Assembly (NCBI RefSeq): GCF_900104815.1
Contig: NZ_FNTD01000004.1
Span: 7,749,001-7,813,000 of the forward strand
DNA from: Streptomyces misionensis
Lineage (GTDB): Bacteria > Actinomycetota > Actinomycetes > Streptomycetales > Streptomycetaceae
Reading direction: 5' to 3'
Length of the DNA stretch: 64,000 nt
The translations under genes and the position numbers were made by a program. The notes beneath the pieces were generated by a model. The model had not been told where the DNA came from and searched no databases. It saw only the letters and a list, made by a program, of their open reading frames with translations. Positions within the stretch are counted from its first letter, which is position 1. Each line of letters begins with the position of its first letter. Below, in pieces: positions 25,815-35,148 of this stretch.

Positions 25815-26516
25815 TCAGAACGCGCGGAAGTCCTGGAAGGAGGGCTCGAACGGGGGGTCGGGCAGGCGGTACGCCTTGCACCGCGCCCGTTGCCGGCCCT
25901 GCGGCCGGACGCCGACCGGCTCGCCGGGAAAGGCGTCGGGGAGGGCCTGCCAGCCCGTGTTCCGCTCGTAGTACCGGACGGCCGTGTGCACGGACGGCCA
26001 CCAGTCGTCGTCGATGACGACCAAGCCGCCGGGACGGACGATCTTGCGCAGGAAGTACAGGTCGACGAAGACTTCGTGAAACCGGTGACTGCCGTCCACG
26101 AAGGCCGCGTCGGCCACGAAGCCCTCGCCGAGGAGCCGAGGCAGCGCGATCGACGACGGACCGGGCACGAGCCTGGCGATCGAGTCCAGCCCCGCCGAAC
26201 ACAGCAGCTTCCAGCCGACGTTGGCGTACTCGCTCTCTTGGAACGGGTCGATGACGACGTGCCGGGGAGACGGCGCGCCGACGGTCAGCAGTGCCTCACC
26301 GATGGCGAGCGCGGAAGCGGCGTACGCGAGACCGATCTCCACGACCTTCCCGGCCCCCTCGCAGACCAGCAGATCCCGCAGCTGGTCGCCATGGCGTTCG
26401 GGAACGGAGACGGTCTCGAAGTCCCTCTCGTGGTCGCGCGCCCACGGAGGCCCCTCCCGGGCGAGCCGCCTCCGCACCTCGCTAACCCGCGCCACCCGTT
26501 CCTCCGCGTTCGCCAT
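25815..26516 (-). CDS. class I SAM-dependent methyltransferase (CmcI/Methyltransf_24-like)
   Basis: 233 aa from ATG 26516 (an in-frame ATG at 26525 and a GTG at 26534 are alternatives). VVEIGLAYAASALAIGEAL is motif I, HVVIDPFQ motif II, AFVDGSHRFHEVFVDLYFLRKIVRPGGLVVIDDDWWPSV the metal/acceptor half, as in macrocin-O-methyltransferase/CmcI-like enzymes. Two cysteines only. Substrate unknown. Confidence 0.8.
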   Translation of the reverse strand: MANAEERVARVSEVRRRLAREGPPWARDHERDFETVSVPERHGDQLRDLLVCEGAGKVVEIGLAYAASALAIGEALLTVGAPSPRHVVIDPFQESEYANVGWKLLCSAGLDSIARLVPGPSSIALPRLLGEGFVADAAFVDGSHRFHEVFVDLYFLRKIVRPGGLVVIDDDWWPSVHTAVRYYERNTGWQALPDAFPGEPVGVRPQGRQRARCKAYRLPDPPFEPSFQDFRAF

Positions 26517-26562
26517 GCCACCCATCCCTCGCACCGGAAGTCCGCCCCGACCGGGACCCGGC

Positions 26563-27156
26563 TCACTGGCTCAGGTGAGCCAGAAAACCCTCCTTCACAA
26601 GGTAAGGGCGTTCAGGGGGCAGGAGTTGCTGTGCGGCGTCCAGATCCCCGGCCTTTACGTGCGCGTGGACCCTGTGGGCGAGAGGGGTGATGTCGGTGAT
26701 CGAGGTGATCCACTCGTCCGCGTAGAGACGTGCCGCCTCCCCGGCGAGGCCGAGCTGGAGGGACCGGTAGGGAAGCGGCTGGAGGCGCAGGTCGCGTTCG
26801 GGGTCCCACTGCACCCGGGCGGGAGCCCGCTTCAATTGGCGCTTCCACGTGGCCTCGTCGGCGTGAAGCCCCCGCACGTAGTGGGAGAGGCAGGCGTTCT
26901 CCAACGCCCATTCGAAGCCTTCGCGGGAGATCTCGACGGCGAGGACGGTCTCCTGGCCTTCCTTCGCCCCCCACCCGCAGCGGTACATCATCCACAGGAA
27001 CGACGGCTTGATCCAGGTCATCCGGTCCCTCTTCCACGTCGGCGGAAACCGGCCCTCATGGGCTGCCCGGCGGCCGATCTCCGGCGTGTACGCCTGGTAG
27101 ACGGTGACGGTGGAGTCGGTGTACGTGGCCCGGATGCGGTTCGTGGGTTCTGTCAT
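26563..27156 (-). CDS. DUF4291 family protein
   Basis: 197 aa matching DUF4291 from start to end: IRATYTDSTVTVYQAYTPEIGRRAAHEGRF, RMTWIKPSFLWMMYRCGWG, EISREGFEWAL, QWDPERDL and the SLQLGL segment. Widespread, function unknown. The ATG at 27156 is the only sensible start. Ends 46 bp before the methyltransferase start, so co-transcription is possible. Confidence 0.87.
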   Translation of the reverse strand: MTEPTNRIRATYTDSTVTVYQAYTPEIGRRAAHEGRFPPTWKRDRMTWIKPSFLWMMYRCGWGAKEGQETVLAVEISREGFEWALENACLSHYVRGLHADEATWKRQLKRAPARVQWDPERDLRLQPLPYRSLQLGLAGEAARLYADEWITSITDITPLAHRVHAHVKAGDLDAAQQLLPPERPYLVKEGFLAHLSQ

Positions 27157-27368
27157 GGGAACAGGGTGGTCACACCCAGGTGAGGGCGCCATCGAATTAC
27201 CGTGCCCACCAGGGTCATCCGGGCCCCAGGTCACCGGGCGGGCGGGGAGGGGGCCGGTGAGCCCCGCCGCGTCGAAGAGGCGCCGCGCGCTCCCGCCGCC
27301 CCCGTACACGACCGCGACGCGTTCGGGTACGGGGGCGCGGAGTCCGGGTGCCGGTGTCCGGCGCGGTC

Positions 27369-29219
27369 TCAGGACCTCTGGTGGACGACCATCGCGGAGC
27401 CGCCGCCGCGCCGCTTCGGCTCGGCGACCGCCGTGACCTTTCCGTGGGACCCGAACTCCAGCGCGGCGACCGCGCCGATCTCGGGTGACGGGGTGAAGGC
27501 CGGCGGGGCCAGGACGAAGCGCTCGCCGAGGGCTTCGAGCGCGGGTCGCTCCGGCGAGTCGAGGAACGCGGGCTCGGCCTCCGTCGTCGCGCCGTTGCGC
27601 TGCGATATGCGCGGCGCGGCGACCGCGTCCGGCAGGGTCATGCCGAGGTCGAGGCGGTTGACGAGGGTCTGGAGAACGGTGGTGATGATGGTGGCGCCAC
27701 CCGGCGAACCCACGGCGATCACGGGCTTGCCGCCGCGCATGACGATCGTCGGCGACATGCTGCTGCGCGGCCGCTTGCCGGGCCCCGGCAGGTTCGGGTC
27801 GGGCACGCCTTCCTGCAAGGGCGTGAAGTCGAAGTCCGTCAGCTCGTTGTTGAGCAGGAACCCGCGGCCGGGAACCGTGATCGCCGAGCCGCCGGTCTGC
27901 TCGATCGTCAGCGTGTAGGAGACGACGTTGCCCCAGCGGTCGGAGGCCACCAGGTGGGTGGTCGACCGGCCTTCGTAGGGTTCGAGGGCGCCGGTGCCCG
28001 AGTCGGAGCAGCCCGCGGGGTGGCGCGGGTCGCCCGGGGCGACGGGGCTGGTCAGCGACGTGGTGGGCCGGATCAGGCAGGCGCGGTCCTTCGCGAACTC
28101 CTTGCCCAGCAGTTCCTGGGTCGGTACGTCGGAGAACGCCGGGTCGCCCACCCAGCGGTTGCGGTCCGCGAACGCGATCCGGCTGGCCTCCAGGTAGTCG
28201 TGCAGGGCCTGCACCTTGTCGGCCGGGGACAGGTGGAGGTTCTCCAGGATGTTGAGGGCCTCCCCGACCGTGGTGCCGCCGGAGGAGGACGGTGCCATGG
28301 AGTACACGTCAAGGCCGTGGTACGTCGTACGGGTCGGGGCCCGCATGATCACCCGGTAGGCGGCGAGATCCGCGCGTTCCATGAGGCCGGGGCGCACCTT
28401 GCGCGTGGAGCCCGGGGCCACCGGCGGATTCTGGACGGTCCGCACCACGTCGCGGCCGACGTCGCCGAAGTACATCGCGTCCATGCCGGTGCGGGCCAGC
28501 TCCCGGTAGGTCCGGGCCAGTTCCGGGTTGCGGAAGAGGCTGCCGACCACCGGCAGCCGACCGTTCGGCAGGAACAGCCGGGTGGTCGAGGTGAAGGCGC
28601 GGAAGCGGTCCTCGTTCATCTCGGTCTGGGCGCGGAACTGCTCGTTGACGACGAATCCCTCGTCCGCGATCCGGATCGCCGGCCGCATGACCTCGGCCAG
28701 CGAAAGGGTGCCCCAGGCGTCCAGGGCCTTCCGCCAGGTCGCCGGGGTGCCCGGAACACCCACGGACAGGCCGGAGTTGACGGCGTCGTCGAATGGGATC
28801 GCCTTGCCGGTGGCCGGATCGGTGAACGAGTCGGACCGCATGCGGGCCGGTCCGGTCTCCCGGCCGTCGATGGTGTGGACGGTCCTGGTTCGGGCGTCGT
28901 AGTAGACGAAGTAGCCGCCGCCTCCGACCCCGCACGAGTAGGGCTCGACGACACCGAGCGCGGCCGCGGTGGCGACGGCGGCGTCGATGGCGTTGCCGCC
29001 GCGGCGCAGAACGTCGATACCGACCTGTGTGGCGTAGGGGTTGACGCTGGCGACGGCACCGCCGTCACCGACGGCGACCGCCTGCTTGGCGGGCGGCTGG
29101 AGCCCGGGAGCCGTCTCCTGCGGGGCGGCGGGGGTCGAGGCGGCGGCGGTGTGGGGGAGCAGGGGAAGAGTGAGCAACGCCGTCGAAGCGGCGGTCACCA
29201 GGGTACGGCGGGTGGTCAC
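27369..29219 (-). CDS. ggt: gamma-glutamyltransferase (secreted)
   Basis: 616-aa Ntn-hydrolase from GTG 29219, chosen for GGAGG 5 nt upstream. An N-terminal signal peptide ([24 protein letters not shown]) sends it out of the cell. The autoprocessing threonine is the first T of RSTTH (about T420), followed by [12 protein letters not shown]; downstream are the oxyanion/substrate segment SSMSPTIV and GSPGGATI. Length and order match the proenzyme that cleaves itself into large and small subunits. It hydrolyses or transfers gamma-glutamyl groups. Monocistronic, divergent from ku. Confidence 0.92.
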   Translation of the reverse strand: MTTRRTLVTAASTALLTLPLLPHTAAASTPAAPQETAPGLQPPAKQAVAVGDGGAVASVNPYATQVGIDVLRRGGNAIDAAVATAAALGVVEPYSCGVGGGGYFVYYDARTRTVHTIDGRETGPARMRSDSFTDPATGKAIPFDDAVNSGLSVGVPGTPATWRKALDAWGTLSLAEVMRPAIRIADEGFVVNEQFRAQTEMNEDRFRAFTSTTRLFLPNGRLPVVGSLFRNPELARTYRELARTGMDAMYFGDVGRDVVRTVQNPPVAPGSTRKVRPGLMERADLAAYRVIMRAPTRTTYHGLDVYSMAPSSSGGTTVGEALNILENLHLSPADKVQALHDYLEASRIAFADRNRWVGDPAFSDVPTQELLGKEFAKDRACLIRPTTSLTSPVAPGDPRHPAGCSDSGTGALEPYEGRSTTHLVASDRWGNVVSYTLTIEQTGGSAITVPGRGFLLNNELTDFDFTPLQEGVPDPNLPGPGKRPRSSMSPTIVMRGGKPVIAVGSPGGATIITTVLQTLVNRLDLGMTLPDAVAAPRISQRNGATTEAEPAFLDSPERPALEALGERFVLAPPAFTPSPEIGAVAALEFGSHGKVTAVAEPKRRGGGSAMVVHQRS

Positions 29220-29747
29220 GAAACCTCCGATTTCACCCCTCGTGAGAGGGAGTCGCCGACTGGAGCGGGGGGTGCGCGAAACATTTGCAGCCGGCCGTGG
29301 GACGGGCAACCGTGTGGATCAAGGTTTGCGGAAGATCTGAGGTTTCCCGCCGGTAGGGGACGACGGTCGGTCCAGAGGCCGACAAGGAGCCAACGGCCCA
29401 GGTCGGCGCGCTCGGTGGGCTGGGGTCGCGGCGGATCGGTCAGCGCGAAGTCTCCGTATAACTCACCGTCAGTTCATGGATTTCACAGGGCACTTGCTCG
29501 CCCACGCGGTCAGCCGTCTGTGGCGCGTTGCGCCCCTCCGGGAGCGTACCGGGCAAGGCGTGCGAGCGGGGTCAGGGCCATCGACGCCGGGAACAGCGGC
29601 ATGACCGCGGCCGTCACGGGCCCCGGTCGTCCGCGGTTCGGGTGCCCGATCGGGCGGCCCGGCGCGCGCGGGCACGGCAGCGGTGCGAGCGTGGAGGGGA
29701 ACAGGCGGTACCGGCCGTCGCGCTGGGTGGATGGAACGGAGCAGGCC
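29220..29747. other. 528-bp intergenic region between ggt and ku
   Basis: Holds both promoters. An AT-richer part (29440-29490) is the most promoter-like. I find no convincing coding or RNA gene; the open frames here are antisense or read-through. Confidence 0.5.
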
Positions 29748-30827
29748 ATGGCGCGGGCGATCTGGACAGGGGTGATCACGTTCGGGCTCGTCACCGTCCC
29801 CGTCGGGTTGTACACGGCGGTCCAGGACCACACGGTCCACTTCCACCAGCTTCAGCGCGGCACCTCCGACCGGATCCGCAACCGGCGGGTGAACGAGCGC
29901 ACCGGCGACGAGGTCGGCCCCGACGACATCGTCAAGGGCTTCGAGGTCGGCGAGGGCGAGTACATCGTCGTCGAACCCGAGGAACTGGACGAGATCGCGC
30001 CCGGCCGCTCCCAGACCATCGACATCACCGACTTCGTCGCCTTGGAGCAGATCGAGCCGGTCTACTTCGACCGGAGCTACTACATCGCCCCGCGCGGCAA
30101 GGAGTACACCAAGGTCTACGAGTTGCTGCGGGCGGCACTGGCCGAAGGGAACAGGGTCGGCATCGCCACCTTCGTGATGCGCAACAAGCAGTACCTGACC
30201 GCGCTGCGCGCCGAGGACGACGTGCTGGTGCTGCAGACGCTGCACTGGGCGGACGAGGTTCGCGACCCGGGCGAGGAACTGCCCGAACTGCCCTCCGGCC
30301 GGGCCGCGCGGGGCAAGGAACTCCAGATGGCGCGGCAGTTGATCGATGCCCTCAGCGGGGACTGGGATCCCGGCCGGTATCACGACACCTATCAGGAGAA
30401 GGTGCGCGAGCTGGTCGAGGCGAAGGCGGAGGGCAAGGAGATCACGGCGGCCGAGGCGCCGCCGGAGGCCACCAACGTCATCGACCTGATGAAGGCCCTC
30501 GAAGGCAGTCTGGACGCCGTGCGCTCCGGCCGCGGCAGCGGGGAGACGGCCGGGCGGAAGGGCAAGAGCGCCCCGCGCAAGACCTCCCACGCCCCCGCGG
30601 CGGGGACGCCGGCCCGGAAGGCCCCGCCGAAGAAGACCGGGACGGCGTCCAGGCGCTCCCGAGGCGGAGGCTCCGGCGGCAAGGACGGGTTGCGGCAGCT
30701 GAGCAAGGCGGAGCTGTACCGGCGGGCGAGCGACCAGGGCGTCCCCGGCCGGTCCAGGATGAGCCGTGAGGAACTCCTCGACGCCCTCACACGCACCGGA
30801 CGCCGTCGCAAGAAGAGCGCCGCCTGA
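29748..30827 (+). CDS. ku: Ku DNA end-binding protein with basic tail and SAP-like C-terminus
   Basis: 359 aa from ATG 29748. Ku core (~1-255): [76 protein letters not shown]. This homodimeric ring binds DNA ends and recruits LigD in non-homologous end joining. The core is followed by a ~65-residue Lys/Arg/Ala/Pro-rich tail and a terminal ~38-residue SAP/Rho-N-like helix pair ([30 protein letters not shown]). No ligD neighbour, as usual for streptomycete paralogues. Confidence 0.93.
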   Translation: MARAIWTGVITFGLVTVPVGLYTAVQDHTVHFHQLQRGTSDRIRNRRVNERTGDEVGPDDIVKGFEVGEGEYIVVEPEELDEIAPGRSQTIDITDFVALEQIEPVYFDRSYYIAPRGKEYTKVYELLRAALAEGNRVGIATFVMRNKQYLTALRAEDDVLVLQTLHWADEVRDPGEELPELPSGRAARGKELQMARQLIDALSGDWDPGRYHDTYQEKVRELVEAKAEGKEITAAEAPPEATNVIDLMKALEGSLDAVRSGRGSGETAGRKGKSAPRKTSHAPAAGTPARKAPPKKTGTASRRSRGGGSGGKDGLRQLSKAELYRRASDQGVPGRSRMSREELLDALTRTGRRRKKSAA

Positions 30828-30832
30828 CCCAG

Positions 30833-31399
30833 TCAGGGCCCCGGCGGGGAGGCGGGGGCCGCCGGGGAGGCGGCCGCGGGGCGCTTGGTGTCGTACTGGT
30901 CCGCGGTGACGGTCAGCGACTGCGCGACCTGGCGCAGATAGGAGATGAGCCGCTCGGTCTCCTCCTGGTCGTTCTCGGTCGACTGGGCGGCCTGTTCCCA
31001 CCGCTGCTGAAGGAGCGCCTCGGCCTGCGCCCTCGCGGCCCGCACCATGTTGCGGGCCTGCTCACGGGCCGCGGTGACGGTCTGTTCGGCCGACTGCTGG
31101 GCGCGCGCCTGCTGCAGCACGGCGTCCACGGTCGGCACCCCGGTGGGGCTGCCGCCGTCACCGATGTTGTTCGCCCGGATCCAGTCCCGGTGACGCTGCA
31201 TGTCCGCCCGCAGCCGGTCGTTCTCCTCCGTGAGCGCGGTCAGCGCCTGGGCGCAGCGCCGCAGCGCGTCGTGCACCGCCTCTTCGCTGTAGCCGCGACG
31301 GGTCAGGGGCGCGCGGGGAAAGGTCATCGATCGCAGGGCCTCGGGCGTCACCCAGGGCTCCCGGGACTCCTGTGGCTGGGGGGCTCCTGTCTCGTTCAC
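30833..31399 (-). CDS. DivIVA-like coiled-coil protein
   Basis: 188 aa from GTG 31399, supported by GGAGA six bases upstream. A short N-terminal DivIVA-type segment (LRSMTFPRAPLTRRGYSEEAVHDALRRC) leads into a long Ala/Gln/Glu/Arg coiled coil, with a Pro/Ala-rich end. DivIVA-family proteins mark curved membrane and cell poles; this one is shorter and may be a cytoskeletal or scaffold relative. It starts 10 bp after the flavohaemoglobin-like gene and is probably in its operon. It converges with ku. Confidence 0.75.
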   Translation of the reverse strand: MNETGAPQPQESREPWVTPEALRSMTFPRAPLTRRGYSEEAVHDALRRCAQALTALTEENDRLRADMQRHRDWIRANNIGDGGSPTGVPTVDAVLQQARAQQSAEQTVTAAREQARNMVRAARAQAEALLQQRWEQAAQSTENDQEETERLISYLRQVAQSLTVTADQYDTKRPAAASPAAPASPPGP

Positions 31400-31409
31400 T
31401 TGTCTCCGA

Positions 31410-32516
31410 TCACCGAGCGTCTTCGTAGTGCAGCAGGTCGTGGGGGATTCCTGCGCCCGCCAGATCACGCACGGTGGCGGAGACCATGGCCGACGAACCG
31501 CAGATGTAGAAGGAGCGTCCACCCCCCGCGCCGGAGCGCAGGACCGGGCCGGCGAGGCTTCGGTTGTCGAAGGTGCCGGCATCGGCGCCGACCAGCGGAG
31601 TGACGCGAAGCCACGGGTGGACCTGGGCCAGTTGCCTGAGCACGGGCAGGTCGTACAGGCCGTGGTTGTCGCGTGCCGCGACGAACAAGTCGACGCGGCG
31701 GTACGGGCCGTGCTGCACGATCTCCTCGACCAGGGCCCGCAGCGGGGCCAGGCCGGTGCCGCCGGCGACCAGCACCAGGTCCCGGCCCTGGGACGCCCGC
31801 AGCGTGAGCCGGTTTCCGACCGGGGCGCCCAGGCGCAGCACGTCGCCCTGGCGCAGCCCGTACACCAGGGCGGGGCTGAGCAGGCCGCCGTCGACGGCGC
31901 GCACGTGGAACTCGATGGTGCCGTCGGCGCGTTGCGCGTTGGCCGGGGTGTAGGGCCGCCAGGTGCTGGGCAGCATCGGGGCTTCCACCATCACGGACTG
32001 CCCGGCCTGGTACGCCATCGGGTGGTCCAGGCGCAGCGTCAGCACCGCGAGGTCGAAGCCGCGTTGCTCGTGCCGCACCACCTGGGCGTTCCACCAGGCC
32101 GGATTGACCGCACCGTCCGCTTCGGCGGCTTGGATCATGGTGCGGGCGACCAGGGAGTACGCCTCGGTCCAGCCACGCTGGAGTTCCGGGGTCCAGGCGT
32201 CGCCCAGGAAGTAGGCCAGCGTGGCCAGCAGCGCCTGTCCCACCGCCTCGTAGTGCTGGGCGACGACCTGGAACCTGCGGTGGTCGCGGCCCAGTTGCTG
32301 GAGGAAGGGAATGAGCCGGTCCGGGTCGTCCGCCTCCGCGACGATCCGCCCGAGCGCGGCGACGAGCCGGTCGCGCTGGGCCCCCATGGCCACCGGGAAC
32401 ATCGGCCGGACCTCCGGCGCGATGAGGAACAGGTAGGAGTAGAAGTACCGCGGCACCTCGTCCCCCGACTTGCCGACGAGAGCGAAGGAATCTCTCAGCG
32501 CCTGGGAATCGCTCAC
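31410..32516 (-). CDS. flavohaemoglobin-like globin/oxidoreductase
   Basis: 368 aa. Globin domain ~1-135 (FYSYLFLIAPEVRPMFP; LGRDHRRFQVVAQHYEAVG with the proximal-His region), then FAD domain with RPYTPAN, and NAD domain with LVAGGTGLAPLRALVEEI and FYICGSSAMV. This is the arrangement of NO dioxygenases (Hmp) and of actinobacterial globin-coupled reductases. Likely consumes NO or O2 using NADH. Lies in line with a single-domain globin gene upstream and the DivIVA-like gene downstream. Confidence 0.87.
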   Translation of the reverse strand: MSDSQALRDSFALVGKSGDEVPRYFYSYLFLIAPEVRPMFPVAMGAQRDRLVAALGRIVAEADDPDRLIPFLQQLGRDHRRFQVVAQHYEAVGQALLATLAYFLGDAWTPELQRGWTEAYSLVARTMIQAAEADGAVNPAWWNAQVVRHEQRGFDLAVLTLRLDHPMAYQAGQSVMVEAPMLPSTWRPYTPANAQRADGTIEFHVRAVDGGLLSPALVYGLRQGDVLRLGAPVGNRLTLRASQGRDLVLVAGGTGLAPLRALVEEIVQHGPYRRVDLFVAARDNHGLYDLPVLRQLAQVHPWLRVTPLVGADAGTFDNRSLAGPVLRSGAGGGRSFYICGSSAMVSATVRDLAGAGIPHDLLHYEDAR

Positions 32517-32604
32517 GTCCGCCCTCCGGTGACTGACATCAGGGTGACCTCCAAAAATCGGGTGCCGTCCGACGGCTCGCGGTGAGGAGCCGTCAGCGGC
32601 CGGA

Positions 32605-33018
32605 TCAGCTCTGGGCCGCCTCGCCGGCGGCGACCATGGTGCTGCTGATCACGCCGTAGACCGCCGTCCAGGACTCCTCGACGGCCGGTGTCCAGGCATC
32701 GCCCGCGTGGTGGCGCAGGGCCGCTATCAGGCTGGCGCCCACGGCCGGGTAGTGCTCGGCCAGTGCGCCGTATCCCGCGTGGCGCCGCCCGAGGTTCTGC
32801 AGCATGCCCATGAGGGTGTCGGTGTTCTCCAGGTTCGAGACCAGGGCGCCCAGCGCCGCCCACAGGCGGTCACGCTGTTCGTCGAGGTGCGCCGCGAACA
32901 GGGGGCGCACGCCGGGGTGGTGGGTGAACAGGTGGTCGTAGAAGTACTCGGTCACCTGCGAACCGTGCGGCTGAACAGCCGCGAAGCTGCTCCGGATCAA
33001 CGCGATGTCTGCGGTCAT
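32605..33018 (-). CDS. single-domain globin
   Basis: 137-aa haemoglobin-like protein. SSFAAVQPHGSQVTEYFYDHLFTHHPGVRPLF and NLGRRHAGYGALAEHYPAVG (His in the F-helix region) match the Hmp/Vgb globin fold. The ATG at 33018 fits this N-terminus. It is separated by 88 bp from the flavohaemoglobin-like gene on the same strand; the two domains are related, suggesting an old duplication. Binds O2/NO through haem. Confidence 0.85.
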   Translation of the reverse strand: MTADIALIRSSFAAVQPHGSQVTEYFYDHLFTHHPGVRPLFAAHLDEQRDRLWAALGALVSNLENTDTLMGMLQNLGRRHAGYGALAEHYPAVGASLIAALRHHAGDAWTPAVEESWTAVYGVISSTMVAAGEAAQS

Positions 33019-33422
33019 GGCGGCCGACTGTAGCCAGCGGTCCTCTATTCGAACAAATTGAGTTCCTGATGCAACCGATCTGCGGACGTATTGCCGAATT
33101 CGCTGGTCAACCGCTATGTGCCCGCTGTGGTTTACCGTGCGGTATCGACCTGCTCGCCAGGGGTGGTACCGGTTTGACGAGACGGCAGGGAAGTTCGGCA
33201 AACTTCTGGTAACTCTCCTGACACGGCGTTCACTTGCGGATGCGGGGGACCGTCCCGGCGGCCCGCGTACGCGCTGGTGGGAGGGTTGTGCGGCGAAACT
33301 CCCGCAGGTCCGCGCCGGATTGGCACCCGGGTGGGCGGGGCAGACGGACGTCCGGTTGTCCGGTTGGTGGACGTGCCGCCGTTCGGGCGCCGGCCCGGCG
33401 GCGCAGGGAGGGACGGGTACGG
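33019..33422. other. 404-bp intergenic region with two inverted repeats
   Basis: Carries GAAC-N7-GTTC (33051-33065) in the globin promoter and GAAGTT-CGGCA-AACTTC (33190-33206) in the middle, either of which could be an operator. No coding region supported. Confidence 0.45.
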
Positions 33423-34028
33423 GTGGTTGAGCGATCGACGACGGGGCCGGGCGGACAATCCTCGCCGGCGGAGCGCGACGGTGTGCGGAAGCCGCCGCTG
33501 CGCCCCGGCCGCTACGACCCGGCCGATTACGCCGGGCCAGTGCTGCGCAGCGCCGCGGAGGCCGGTGTGTCTGCGGTGCTCCTCATGACGGTGCTTCACG
33601 TCGAGGCGTACAAACCGCACCATCCGCTGCTCGAACGGCTGTGGCAGTGGTGGAAGCCCGGGGCGTCCTTCGGCGTGGCCAACATGCACCGCGCGACGTT
33701 CGAGCGGGTACGGCGCGCGCACGGCCTGCCGGGGCGGTGGCAGGATCTCCGCGACGATCCCGCGTTCGCCGTCCACGCGGCGGCCCTGCACATGAAGGAC
33801 CTCGACCGGCGCCTTCCGAGGCGGCACGTGCGCCGCTACACCCGCGACGAACTCCTCGCCCTGGGCTACAACACGGGCGAACGCAACATGCGGGCCTTCG
33901 CCCGAGGCATCCCGCCGGGCCCCATGGCGCGGTCGTACCTGCGCCGGTTCCGTGCCTACCGGAGCCGCGCCGCCGAGGCGCTGGCCGACCGCGGCGACGC
34001 GCGCGGCACCGGGCGGCGAGAGGTCTGA
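33423..34028 (+). CDS. lysozyme-like / SLT-type domain protein
   Basis: 201 aa from GTG 33423 (GGGAGGGA upstream). Motifs of a lytic-transglycosylase fold are visible in order: catalytic Glu in VLHVEAYK, SFGVANM in place of S-x-GLMQ, AALHMKDLDRR, and LGYNTGERNMRAF in place of AYNAG-GNV. No signal peptide or wall-binding domain, so secretion is unclear. A regulated peptidoglycan- or spore-related role is inferred. Confidence 0.6.
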   Translation: MVERSTTGPGGQSSPAERDGVRKPPLRPGRYDPADYAGPVLRSAAEAGVSAVLLMTVLHVEAYKPHHPLLERLWQWWKPGASFGVANMHRATFERVRRAHGLPGRWQDLRDDPAFAVHAAALHMKDLDRRLPRRHVRRYTRDELLALGYNTGERNMRAFARGIPPGPMARSYLRRFRAYRSRAAEALADRGDARGTGRREV

Positions 34029-34135
34029 CGAGCCCCGGGAAAGCCAGGCCCGGCCCTGCGGTTCGGAAAGAAAGGTTCCCCTGGTCCGGGGTAGACGACG
34101 AGCACAATCGCGTCGACCCCTGAAGGAGACGAACC

Positions 34136-34363
34136 GTGGACAAGGGCAAGCAGATCACCGGTGCGGCCCGCGAGGAACTCGCACAGGAGATGAAGAAGCA
34201 GTACGAGCAGGGCATGTCCATACGGGCCATCGCCGAGGCGCACGGACGGTCGTACGGGTTCGTCCACCGGGTCCTGACCGAGACGGACGTCTCTCTGCGC
34301 AGCCGGGGCGGCGAACGTCCCCAGCGGCGGCGCCTGGAAGGAGCCGGCCGCTCACCGAGGTGA
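34136..34363 (+). CDS. small helix-turn-helix protein
   Basis: 75 aa, GTG start with GAAGGAGAC upstream. REELAQEMKKQYEQGMSIRAIAEAHGRSYGFVHRVLTETDVSLRSRGG is a compact Hin/resolvase-type HTH found as a stand-alone protein throughout streptomycetes. Basic tail. Target unknown. Confidence 0.82.
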   Translation: MDKGKQITGAAREELAQEMKKQYEQGMSIRAIAEAHGRSYGFVHRVLTETDVSLRSRGGERPQRRRLEGAGRSPR

Positions 34364-34481
34364 GGTCGGCCCGCCTCGCCGGCGACCCGTGAGGGGAACC
34401 GCACCCGGTGTGCGCATGCCCCGCATTTCGTGAAGATAACTTGCGATTTGTATGCATGTAGGCGCGAGGTAAGGGCATTCG

Positions 34482-34673
34482 ATGGCCAGGAGGTTGATAG
34501 CAATGGTTCCCCTGCTTCTGGTTCTTCTTCTGGCTCTGATCCTCTTCGGTGCGGGCTTCGCGCTGAAGGCACTGTGGTGGATCGCGGTGATCGTGCTGGT
34601 CGTCTGGCTGCTCGGCTTCGTCGTCCGGTCCGCGGACGGCACGGGCCGCAAGGGTCGCTGGTATCGCTGGTAG
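34482..34673 (+). CDS. small hydrophobic membrane protein
   Basis: 63 aa with two abutting transmembrane segments (LIAMVPLLLVLLLALILFGAG and LWWIAVIVLVVWLLGFVV) and a basic tail ending GRWYRW. Resembles the short stress-induced hydrophobic proteins (lmo0937/DUF5670-like). The upstream region is AT-rich. Followed by a strong terminator. Confidence 0.78.
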   Translation: MARRLIAMVPLLLVLLLALILFGAGFALKALWWIAVIVLVVWLLGFVVRSADGTGRKGRWYRW

Positions 34674-34715
34674 ACGCAGACGACCGGCGTGAGATGCGCC
34701 GGCGGTAAACGAGAT

Positions 34716-34761
34716 GCATGACGTGGGGCCCGGCCGGGTGAGGCCGGGCCCCACGTCATGC
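34716..34761. terminator. strong hairpin terminator
   Basis: Perfect 20-bp stem (34716-34735 with 34742-34761), 6-nt loop, followed by TTGGGGG. One of the longest hairpins in the window. Confidence 0.88.
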
Positions 34762-35148
34762 TTGGGGGACCGTGCAACGACACAGGGGGGCGGAACGGGC
34801 GTATCGGGCGCATCGTTGGGTATGTGTGCGGTGCACCGGTCTCGCGGGAACAGCAGTGGAACTCTGCGCCTCCTTGTCCCGCGGGGCCGGTGCGCCGTGT
34901 CCGGCGCCGTTTCGACGGGTGACGCGACCGGGCGGGCCAGGCATTACCTGTGCGGTAATCGCGTATCCGGGCAGGGAGCGGCAAGGTGGGGTCATCGGGT
35001 TCCGGGCCGGCGCACTCCGGCCCGGGATCCGGTCACGTCGACTGACCCGGACGAGAGGCGCGCCGACGACCCGGACCGGATCACCCCGGGCCGGCACCTC
35101 GTCCTGCACTGAACACGCGTCCCGGCCCCGCTCCTTGTCGCACGGACG
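34762..35148. other. 387-bp stretch without a supported gene
   Basis: GC-rich throughout, with overlapping open frames on both strands, none with a good start or family likeness. Probably spacer. Confidence 0.45.

Noticed and set aside
27954-29747. Very long plus-strand open frame across the gamma-glutamyltransferase gene into ku
   Set aside because: It is the antisense of ggt with no family likeness; only its ku part, from 29748, is real.
29510-29833. Minus-strand ORF with a hydrophobic end
   Set aside because: It is mostly antisense to the ku start, and I found no RBS or family pattern.
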